Below are positions 1-60,500 of a stretch of 64,000 nt of DNA, one piece after another; within the stretch, counting starts at the first letter, position 1; every line of letters starts with the position of its first letter. The notes under the pieces are model-generated. The model had not been told where the DNA came from. It made no database searches and saw only the letters and a program-made list of their open reading frames with translations. The stretch is from Chaunax sp. Z400 (taxonomy: Eukaryota; Chordata; Actinopteri; Lophiiformes; Chaunacidae). The DNA lies in NCBI GenBank assembly GCA_037577475.1, contig CM075187.1, positions 19,994,810 to 20,058,809 on the forward strand, written 5' to 3'. A program made the position numbers and the translations under genes.

Positions 1-836
1 GTGAGAGCTTCCAAGAACTGAGTGGAGCTTTGATAAGGACTAAGTGCCGGCGCAAAAATGTTGTAAGAATACATTTGGTGAAGCAGACATCGCTCAGTAA
101 AGTAGACTGGTTTAATTGTGGAATGGCTATGAGCAGGGATGAAGGGTTATGCCGGGAAACCTGATAGGTATACAAACCATGATGAATGAAAAGAAAAAAA
201 TGTAGGTCTATCATTTACTATGATATGAACAAGGGATGAAAAAGGATGAAAAATTATCAGCCCGAAAATGGGAAATTATAGAAAAAAACACAAAAAAGAG
301 TCAATACTATGAAGGCAAATTGTGCAGCATCATCACATTAGGTGATCAATACGGGAAGTGGTGGTGTGCACCTTTGATTTAATTTAGGTTCACCATCTGC
401 CAATAAGCACAGAAAAAGAAGCGTAATCACAACACACTGTTCTCATGCTCATGACGTCAAATTGCTGCACCTGGGTAGAACAGTGCAGTGTAGACTAGAG
501 AGCCACACATGTTGTTGGTGTGAGCATTTTTAATAGAGGAAGACAACATGATTACATTTAATAATACATCTTACACAAGGGTTCAGAAGGTGTTAATAAA
601 GCAAATCTTGTTAATGCTATGCGATAGTAAATCATTCATGCTTGCTCACTAAATCCTAGCCTTTCTTACCCTCAGTTGTGCAGAAACTGCAGACTATAAA
701 TCTCTTTTTAAAATGAAAAAAGTAAAATTATTAGTCATCTTATTGGTATTAGTCATGAGAAGCAGGTATATATTTGAACATGCCATTTAAAGTCTTTTTT
801 TCCCCCTTCTGTTTCCCCCCACCTTTCCTGCTTCAG
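1..836 (+). other. unc13 intron (3' part)
   Basis: AT-rich intron ending in a pyrimidine-rich tract and acceptor cttcag at 831-836. No exon, RNA gene or repeat family recognised in it. Confidence 0.7.
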
Positions 837-50179
<49,343 letters not shown>

Positions 50180-52330
50180 GGAGAAACACTGACTCAGGAT
50201 TAGAGATTTTTGGAAATGGTGAAAAATTAGTATTTTAGAGTTTAGATTCAGGATTTAGAGTCAAGGCTTTGTGTGGCTCATGACTTTGTTTAGTGCTTGT
50301 TTATGAGCACTGTCATCTTCATCCTAAGTGAACACACACTGTCGTAGAGCCTCTGACTGATAATAATCTACATGGAGAACATCCAAGACACAGTAGACAC
50401 TTGTAAGTTCACTGTTTGTCAGACTCATGCTAAGATGCCCTCTCAAAATTTTGAAAAGGAGGACCTAAAGCCTTAAATTAACTCCTACATCATCACTATC
50501 ATGCAACATATTTAACTTAAATAACCAACTCAGTGAAGAACACAGTTTTACTTTATCACTTGAGCTTCTAATTCTAATAACTGACTGTCTTTGTCGTCCG
50601 TAGAAAATGAAAACTGGACAAAATGGAAGATATATGTCATCTGCTGGCTGTTAAAGCTGACCTAACATTGGTTAATCCACACTGTATGGATCCAAGAAAG
50701 GGATTAGTTTTTAAACTAAATGGCCCTGAAGTGAAAATGCTGACTTCTGATAAGTTGCTGTTTAATGAAAGTATTTATCATGATAATGAGAGTGAGTTGG
50801 AGGAATTCATCTCAGTACTTGTACTGTTTAACCATTGACTATTCTTTGGCCTTTTGACTGCTACCAAATATATTGTTACAGTGATACCACTGTTGGTACC
50901 CCCTCCAAAAAAAAAACTTTGTACAGTCATCAGCCAGCTAATTAATTTCAAATCCATCAGTAATTTTGATCAACTGAACCAATAAGTGTGTCAAATTGCT
51001 GCTAATGTGTGATATTCTAACCAGACGTAATATGTAAAACCCTAAGAGAGATTACATGAATAGGTACGACAGCATTGACTTGTATAGTGAAGAGGCAAAG
51101 AATTGTGGGTACAGTAGTGTAAGCACTGTATCTGACAGATCTCTGAACTGACCTCTGTCTGTTGAACAGAATGCAGAATCTCTGCACAGAGAAGAAATGC
51201 TGTGTCAGAGGTTTTATAATTCAGCTCTTTTGTTTTTACCAAGCATCAAACTAAGACTGTTAACAATGTTTACATGCCGACCTGAACCTGAATGGAAATA
51301 ACAAAGAGACGACAACCTGTTTTTTGGGGTTAAATAGTGTCAAACACCTTTATGAGGGACCGGATATGTTTTCTTTAACAGTTTCGAATTAGAGAGAAAA
51401 AGTCTTTCAGACACCACGGCCTTGCCATGCATGCACAGTCGCTGTACCAATCCCATGCTTCTGATTACCTGATTGGTGTTTTGCAGTAAGTGCACCACAA
51501 AAATGAATGGAAAAGAAAAAAACATGCAGGCGGGTTGTTGGGTTTGATCCACACTTACGTCTGTTTACTTATGTGCCAAGGAACGCAACTAGCCCTCTTC
51601 ACTTATGCCCTACAAAGGCAAAGTGCATTATCTGCAATTTCTGTGCAATTCACTTCTTTTTTTTTTTTTTTTGCCCAAATCAAAAGTGCCGTAACTTCTC
51701 TTCAGTCTGTTATTGTTCTTGTTCTACTGCCACATTTTCCAGATATTGGTGCTTTTACTTATATTTTGATGCTTACACTAGTAGAAAGAAAACCACAAAA
51801 CTCTTTTTGCAGATATGACACTTTGGCTTTGTAGAGCAGACTTCTTTTTGGTTGTTTGCAGACGGATGTGGCCATTGTAGATGTCCAGTTTTTCTCTGCA
51901 TGTTTGCCAAAATTAGCTACACTTTGGCTCTAAACTCAATGGGATATGTTTGGCCAAATTTAGATGATTTTGTCTTGAAGCTAGTTTTGAGTTTTGTCCT
52001 TTGGTTGTGCTGTTTTAAAGTGAACAAACATTTGTCTGCAGCAGGTTATAAGTGCATAAGGGGGCATCTTTTACAATGGCCACAGCTGTTGTGACAACTG
52101 ATCTCTTGCACTCTGTTTAAAATAACTAAGTTTGTAAAAAAAAATTAAAAAAAATGAAGGCCTACGGAGCATGTATTTATTGTATACAAAGATAGTTAGA
52201 CTTGTGATTTTTTTCATGTATGTATGTGAAATAAGAAGATTGATCAAATGTATGTAGTTATTATTATTCTCATGTGACATATGTTAAATATACTTCTAAC
52301 AATATTTTGTATATAAAATATTTATTCATC
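50180..52330 (+). other. unc13 probable 3' UTR
   Basis: About 2.1 kb without splice-linked coding sequence, turning very AT-rich at 52130-52330. I see no AATAAA before the transposon at 52626; a TATAAA variant at 52312-52317 is the best candidate signal. A 72-codon open stretch at 50623-50838 is treated as chance. The end is a guess. Confidence 0.45.
51658..51672. repeat. T homopolymer
   Basis: About 15 T in the unc13 3' UTR region. Confidence 0.8.
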
Positions 52331-52625
52331 AAGACATGTGGTCCTGTCCTCTGTGTACGTGGGTCGTTACTTGTATCTTAGTGACGAATAACCATCACAG
52401 TGAAGACATTCCTGCATTCACTGAAGGTTAAACTTAAAGTTAAGGTTAGGTCAACTATACTCAGTAATATAAATGCACCACTTGTATTTTTGATGCCATT
52501 ATTCATGAGTTGGAGTGAAAGATCTAAGACATCTATGCACATAAAAGGCTTATTCCCCTGCAATTTATTTCACAAATCCACTAATTTTCAATCCATATTG
52601 TTGAGTATTTGCCTTTGATTGAGAT

Positions 52626-52732
52626 AATCCATCCACCTGACGGGTGTGGCATATGAAGATGCTGATTGAACAACATGATGATCGCACAGGTGTGAATTAT
52701 GTCTCAATAAAAGGCCACTCTAAAATGTGCAG
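52626..52732. mobile_element. Tc1-like DNA transposon terminal repeat
   Basis: Reads atccatccacctgacgggtg, tggcatatgaagatgctgat, gatcgcacaggtgtg and caataaaaggccactctaaa. I recognise this as the terminus of a widespread Tc1/mariner-type element. The transposase and the opposite end are absent, so it is a solo end. Confidence 0.7.
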
Positions 52733-53053
52733 AGATGGGGTGAGGAGCGCAGACATCTGGAGGGAGCTTGGAGTAGATCCGATGCTCCTTCACGCCCAAA
52801 GGAGCCTGTGGAGGTGGTTCAGGCATCTGATTAGGATGCTTCCAGACTGCCTCCCTTTGGAGGTTTTATGGGCATGTCCAACCGGGAGGAGACCTCGGCA
52901 TAGACCCAGAACTTGGTGAAGGGATGTCATATCTTATCTGGCCTGGGAATGCCTCAGGCTCCCCCATGATGAGCTGGAAAGTCTAAAATATTCTGCTTGT
53001 CCTGCTGCCACCACGACCCAACCCCGGATAAGAGGAAGAAGATGATGGATGGA
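52733..53053 (+). mobile_element. 3' end of a LINE (reverse transcriptase C-terminus)
   Basis: The sense strand encodes DIWRELGVDPMLLHAQRSL, WRWFRHLIRMLPDCLPLEVL and ACPTGRRPRHRPRT, the usual end of a fish non-LTR reverse transcriptase, then cctggg...ctgccaccacgacccaaccc and a short gatgatggatgga tail. It is 5'-truncated and joined directly to the Tc1-like end. Confidence 0.75.
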
Positions 53054-53388
53054 GTTACAAGGTTTTCAGGAAAGACGTACAACATCTCAAAACACAATGA
53101 AGTTACACTGGAAGGTTTTTTAAAGGTTTTTAATGCGGCACAGACTCAGCCGTAAACTTAAAAGGAGTTTTTTTCCATTGGTGTTTGAGCAGAAACGGTA
53201 AAACACAACCTATCTTCAGATCTTTTAACGACATTTGGTTGCCAAATCTAAAGGGTTTCAATCCAAAATAAGAAAGATTGGGGAAAAAAAGATCAGAAAC
53301 ACAGAGCAGAACCTAACTATGGAGGGTCGAGGCTGAATTAATTAATCCATAAAAATGTACTCTTTATGTCAAAACTGATATCAACAGT

Positions 53389-53545
53389 AAGTAGGACCCA
53401 AAAGCACAACTTGAGACACAAAGTGCATAGATAAAGATTATAGTCTTTGAACAGCTTCAGTGTAAAGATAGTCCAATATGCTGGCAGTAGTCCAATATAC
53501 AGAAGGCTAAGGCTAAGTCCAAAAACAGGCATGGATCAGAAGTGA
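53389..53545. mobile_element. MITE-like fragment
   Basis: Contains taggacccaaaagcacaact, then repeated agtccaatat and agtccaaaaacaggcatgga. This resembles the inner part of fish non-autonomous elements of the type at 22617-22945. Confidence 0.4.
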
Positions 53546-54438
53546 GAGTAACTTTCAATAGAATATGGGCTGGAACTAAAAGTGGACCTAGATTTATGAA
53601 AGACCTCATATTTGACTACTTAACTATACAGTGTGTCAAATTAATGAACATAATCTCCTCTCTCTGAGACAACTATGGTCTACTGACAATCTAAAATGAC
53701 TAAGATTACAGCCATGTGGTAAGATTTTCTTTTAAAATTTGACAACAAAAAATAAATCCAGACTTCATAATTCCAACACAATATTTCTCTTAACAATATA
53801 TTATATGATATTTTAGAATTAAACTGCAGAGTATAATACTTTTGACATCAAAAAACCTAAAACTTTTAAATTGTTCATAATGGATATAATGTATAATACA
53901 TTCATTTAACATGCCTGATAACAGACACGGCATCAAGTAAAGACTTGTAATGTCACAGATGTGAATCATCAGGACATCGCTTTCACTCTGTGTCACATGA
54001 TGATTCTGGCAACACGGTGGCCCGAGTCTGTACAACATATGACAACCTTTGTGTAGGAACACCTGACCGAGTCACAGGAGGATTTTTCACACCTGTAGCT
54101 GTAAGACTTCACTTCATCGATAGTCCAGTGTCTGATGCAATCCAACCGCTTCCTTCAGGAGCAGGAGCAGAAATGTTTAGCTTCATACTATCTCTGTGGA
54201 TGTATGCCTGATAGTAAGCTGTGAAGGTACAAACTGTCTTCATTTGGAGGATACATACTGTATGTCTGATACATTCCCACATGAGTTAAATACTTTTCAT
54301 GGTTGAGTTCTGACCGCACGTTGAGGTTCTAGATTAAATCCGGTTTCTCAGGCTGTGCTCTTCTCGATTAGCAGCAAAACATTCGACACCTGACGTCATA
54401 CTGTAGAAGAGGCACATTGACCCGTCTTATCGTCTTGC

Positions 54439-54590
54439 TTATGACTGGTTGTTGCCATCAGCTTGCACATGTTTTTTGGACCCCCCATTAGTCTGCGGGG
54501 ACTGTAAGTGTTCAGGGAGCAGGACCTCAACGGCGAAGCTGACTCTTTTGGCCTGGAAGAGGCTGTAAGTGTTGTCAAATCTCAGAACGT
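54439..54590 (-). CDS. sec14l: sec14l last coding exon: end of GOLD domain
   Basis: Encodes YVLRFDNTYSLFQAKRVSFA then VEVLLPEHLQSPQTNGG...NNQS and stop TAA at 54441-54439. The 24-residue tail after LLPE is Ser/Gln/Asn/Gly-rich and diverged from mammals. Confidence 0.95.
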
Positions 54591-57500
54591 CTGGGGAAGA
54601 CAGAGAACAGAATATTTTCTTACACTGCTGGATCTGATCTCACATTGTACAAACATCACCAACATACTTGCATACTGGTATGACATCATAAAGCCTTATG
54701 AGCTCATGCATAAGTGTTAAAGCTTACTCACAGACTCCTGGCTGCTCACAGGTCAGTGATCCATCCTCAGGCACTAGGTGGGCATTGTAGCGCTGGCTGG
54801 GCACGACTTCCAGCATATCAGCTGCCTTCTTCCACTTACCCTTTCTATCCTTCAGAAACACCCCAAAACCAATGTCTGCACCCTCAGTGGCAAACTGCCA
54901 TCTGCAAAGATGGAAAAAAGTTCAGAAATGAATTCAATGTGGGTGGCATGGTGGCATAGTGGTTAGCACTGTTGCCTCACAGCAAGAAGGTCCTGGGTTC
55001 AAATCCCACTGTGGACCTGGGACCTTTTTGTGTGGAGTTTGCATGTCCTCCCCGTGTCTGTGTGGGTTCCCTCCGGGTTCTCCGACTTCCTCCCACCACC
55101 AAAAACATGTAATATAGGTGAATTGATGACTCTAAATTGACTGTGCATGAACGTGAGTGCGAATGTTTGCTTGTCTTTCTATGTGGCCCTGTGATGAACT
55201 GGCGGCTTGTCCCAAAGTCAGCTGGGATAGGCTCCATCCCCCCCCCGCAACCCTACACAGGATAAGCGGTTACAGAAAATTAATTAATTAAATGTTACTT
55301 TTCTGAATTTTTGGTGAATGTCATTGATTACAAAAATACAAAAGGATTGTGTACATATTTAGTTTCATGTGCAACATTTGAAAGACAGTTAAAACACAGA
55401 TTTAAGACATGTCATAATTTTAATTACATTTTTCTTTGGGCAAAAAGATTTTATGCAAAAGATCCTTTGTTGGTTTACTTCTACACGTTATGAGTAATAA
55501 TTAATTTACATCAAGTTGATAATTGTTAGAAAATGTATTTTAAGAATGTTGGTCTTTTGACAGAGGGTTGAACATGACTTGGTTTAACAGGGTTGCAATT
55601 TTATTCACTGTGCATTAATCTATCACTTATTTCTATTTATCATTTCATTTAATTTGCCAAGATCATATCTGAAAACTGTTTATTTTGTCAGGCAACAGTT
55701 CAAAACTAAAATTGAATTCAGATATTCAATTAACAACGATATAAAACAGCAAATTCAACAAATCCCCCACATTTAAGAGGCTGGACCAAGTTAATGTTTG
55801 CTTGATAAATGACTTGATAACCTCTTATTGCTTCCTTTGAGATAAAACTTCCAGCTGACCTTAGAACGCAGCCCGGGAACAGGATCTCATAGTCAAACTG
55901 TTGAGAAGACCCTCGTTTGACGATCATACACTGCTCGTAGTCCACCTTGACATGGTCCCGCACATAGTAGGAGGGGGGAACTGGTCCGACATAGTTTATC
56001 TGCAGCCAAGACCATGCATGAACACAATTAGGATACTGGTGCTAAAAAGCACCAACAAATATATGAAATATTGAAGGTCTGAGGGTAGGAGGAATAGAGA
56101 AAAAGAAAAAGCAATCACTTACTGTGACACTGTTTGAATTCTTGGAATTTTACATCATTTGCACAAAGGGAAAAAACATTCTCTTTTCCATCTTTTTATT
56201 TGTTAGTTATATAAATAAAACAAATATCAAACCAATCAACTCAAAGTACATGAACCAACCAACAAAGGGGAGTGATATCCTCACATGAGATGGGTTTAAA
56301 ATGGGATGGGTGACTAATCCAGCTGTCGATAATTAATAAATATCACACACATTTAACATATAAAAATGTAAAATTTTGGACTTGTCAGTTCAAGTAAGAA
56401 TAATTTGTGGAAAGACTTCTGCAACTGCACTGACAGATTCCATTTTACTCACTGGACCTGTCAGTGGAGTTGAACAAGATTCATTCATTGGAGCGCATAC
56501 AGCCCGCTTCCTGCTCCACCCTAACCAGACACACCTTCCCCATGCTCTTAATTCTAATACAACCCTTTAATAATGAAATGTTGTATTCTTGTTAAATATA
56601 TGTTAGAACTCATCAACATGTCAGCATGAAATATAATTGGACTTCTTTAAGGATAATTTCCTAAATATTGGGTAGATTTCAAATGATCCAAGCCACAGTA
56701 AACCTTATAAAATACACAGCAAAATATATGAATATGAACTACATGAATATAGAACTCCTATCATCTAGTGTCTCATTTGATCTTTGCACTGAAGGACAAG
56801 ATTCCTCAAACACAAGCTCTAGCAGAAAAATACGATTCACAACGATACAATACAACCTTCATTTTTACTGAAATTCCCGAACTCTTGGAGAGGAGCTGCT
56901 GTGATTGGAATTACTTAAGCTTCCCTCAACTATTGTCAGCAATATTTCTTGTTTATTTGATTTCATCATTTGGAATGTGTTGTAATAGAATTATTAACCA
57001 TTTGGTTCTGCATTTATAACTAGTTTCTAAACCATATTAAAGGGCCATTCTGTGGAATTTAGAGGGATTTGGAGCCAGAAATAGAAATAGAATATAATCA
57101 TAGTTATGAAACTCAGAATCTTTGTGTGTCTTGCTTCCTTAGAATGATGGTTCCTCTTACACAGATTCTACCATCACCAGGTTTCTACAGCAGCCCAGAC
57201 AAATTAAACAATGGCTCTGCAGAGAGGCTTTGACTTTTTTTGTGATTTTTAGCAGCCTCTGTAAGTGAGGGTAAAAAAGAAGGGTGTTCTACAACTAATT
57301 CATAAACACGACAACACACTTTAACAGCTCATAAAATGTTGCATGCAGAAACAATAAATGCAGTTTTTTTTTCAATTTTAACAATAAAAAAAACAATAAA
57401 TTATCAGATTTTTAAAATAACAAATGACAACGATGAGGCCTAAAGATTCAGACATATGAAGACACAGGACTGGACCACACAATTTCCAAACAATTGTATG

Positions 57501-60500
57501 GTAAAGGGCGATCTGTCAGACTCAAAAATGATGTCTCATTCTTAAAATAATAATTCGACATTTTGGGAAGTATATATTATACTTAGTTTAGGTCAAAGGC
57601 TGCAAACTGGGGGAAAACAGCTGGCCTGGCACTTTACAATATTGACAAAAATCCATGCGTGAACAAACAAAAGTATAAAAATTCATTTACAGTGAGACAT
57701 ATGCTGGACTATTTCTTGGCCAGGCGAAGTGACAGACTTAGACTGTTTATCTCTATGTGCCACGTCTATGCTAAGCTAAGCCAGTTGTCTCCTGGCTTTA
57801 GCTTCATAATAACAGTTCAGACATAAAAGTGTTATCTCACAAAGACAGTGAATAAATATATTTCCCAAAATGTCAAACTGTCCCTTTAATAAGAGAACTC
57901 AGTTGCTACGACCTAAAAAAAATACAATATCAAAAACACACAGCTAGCTAACTAAAAAAAAGGGTACTTTTTTTGTGCTCTTTGACACTAAGAATCTCAA
58001 TTCCTTGCATCTTGAATGAAGTGAATTTCTCTTTTCCTTTTCCTCATCTGTCCTGGGCCCAATTATTTATCTACAGAAACAGTGACAAACAGGGTCAGTC
58101 TAGAGTTTTATCTATAAGTACAACTACTCAAGCAGCTGGTCTCTGAGCTTGATTTTTACACCACCTACAAAAGAAGCTCATGTTTGACAACAGCTCTTGA
58201 GCAAAAGCCATTTCTACGCAGAGAGGCATGATTGCAGCGGGTAAAAAGTGGAAGTGTTTTAAAGGAATTAAGTCTCTTCAATTTCCTGTGAATTGTCTGC
58301 AGATGCAGCAAAAGGTTCTCATTACCTGTTACAATTCATGAAGCACACCATCTGACCAATGCAACCCACAAGTTGCATCATTTTTGCACCAGTTCCTTGT
58401 TATATTCGTATATATAAGGCAGAGAGAAACTGTAGTCAGCATGTGTGTTACTGTATTGATTCACTCTGCTATGGACACCCAGTCCAGAATATTGCTTGAA
58501 TTGTCATTGACCTTCTGTGATCAAACTAACTTATTCATGTGCAACAGGATCCTCGCTGAGCCACTCTTAATGTTTTTTGTTTGTTTTATCCAGTCTTTTA
58601 GAAATCATCTTATCCATTGTGTTCAGTTTGTAGCTTTGAATTATTCCTGTTAAGAGAAATGATTTCTCCCTGGAAAAACTGGGGGAAGGGGAACTCACAT
58701 AAAACATAGTTTGCCAGTCAAATAAACCCTCAAACCTTTGCTGTATGCAAATTACCAAGCCAAAGCAAAAAAGCTCTAAGCTGCCAACCTAAATATGCAA
58801 ACTATGCAAACTGGTGAAGGAAGTGCAGTGCAGGATTCACAGGTTTATGAAAACAAAGACGATATACAGTATTAAAGAGAAACTGTAAGCAGATCTGACT
58901 GTGCAGGAGGGCTGATCAGCTGTTGTTGGAATCAGACTTATATCTATTGCAGGACTGTTGGTGCTTCTGTCTGAGCGGTTAACTCATATTCTTCAAAACA
59001 ACCATCTGTAGAAGTGGAAAATATGTATTGCATAACAACTTTGGGTTTATCATTTCAATAAAATTATATAATTCTGTTTAAATGATTGATTACAAAAAAT
59101 TGTCTTAATCTTAAATTGAAAAATATTTGTTGTTTCATATACTGAATATATTTGGAACACATTTCATTGCATTCAACATTAGGTTTATCATGTTATGTGA
59201 TTTTTCATACATTTCCCATGTCAAAATAGTTATCAATGGTGGAAAATGATCTGTTTATTTGTGCTGTGACATTGATTTCAACCATACCAGTGCAAGAACA
59301 TGTCTGTAAGTAAGCTGTGGCTTTATCTGCTGGATGGTGGCAGTCAAAGAAACAAAGTTTTGGATTTGGTAAACAAGCCTTTGGGAACACACATTTGCTC
59401 AGTTTGAATTAACTTTAGGATTAAATAACATTTGTGGAGAATCTTGAGAGCTTGCTGCATCTGAGAAATCTCCATCCAGGTGTGGTACTCACTTAAGTCA
59501 ATGGTACTGTAAATCAGTAGCTAATATGAAATAATGTAAAGATGGTAATATGCAAGCATACACTAAGTGGAGTGTAAGTGCAATAACCTCAGACAGAGTT
59601 ATAAAGTCGATAAAACAAGAACAGAATAGACTTTACAGCTTATCAGTCACATCAGACAAAAGAAATGAATTTTGGTTTCTATGAAATTGATACTAAAAAC
59701 TCCAAACATCTATTTCTGTTGTCTATATAAGTTCTGAGAAATGATTCAAAGGCTTGATGACAGGCATTGTAAAATCAGTTGTGCGAGGCTTTGCAAAGAC
59801 ACAAATGATAACGACAAATATTTTGGACAGAATTCAACTAGAATTTAAAAAGAAAAGATTTAATATATTCATCATCCTGTCGTGAACGTTTCATCTGCAA
59901 CAGAGAATGGTCTGTTCCAACTCATAATCAGCCTATTGTGGCACTAAAACACAGCACCTACAGGTTTGCAGTTTGGCCGACTCACCCTGGTTCGACAGCG
60001 AGGATCTCCATCAGGATCCGTCAGTTTACCCCCGTATATCACCGGCAGTTCCTCCGCATCAATGTGCTTCAGTAAGACCTCCTGCCAGTTAGCTGTCAAA
60101 CCACAGAAAAAGCAACACTCATTTCATCAGAAGGAAGGAGGAGATCGACATGGTTTGACTGGAGGTGAGTTTGTTTTTGGGTGAAATTGTCCCAAAACTC
60201 CCATTTAATCTAATAAAACCCTAATCCAAATTCCAGCATGACATGGATCATAATAACGAACCTTCCACCAAGTTACATGAAGACTGATTTTGAAACCGGT
60301 AAAAAACTTTTTAAAAGCCTTATTTTGAAATGTTCAAAAAAGTGGAAAAAAATTCTGGATCCGCAAAAACATTTAAAGGGTTCTTCCTTACTACATACCA
60401 TCCTACCATACAACCATCCTACCTAGTTTCACGAAAATCTGTCCCATCGTTTTGTGTAATCCTGCAAAAAGACTGACGAAAACAAACGAACTGATCACTA

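Larger units (their letters stand above)
56000..59985 (-). other. sec14l intron, 4.0 kb
   Basis: Contains a fragment of one abundant fish repeat (57036-57300) and a full MITE (57555-57896). The rest is AT-rich with no recognised coding or RNA gene. Confidence 0.6.

Noticed and set aside
50623..50838. 72-codon open stretch after the unc13 stop
   Set aside because: Lies in the probable 3' UTR, AT-rich, no family resemblance.
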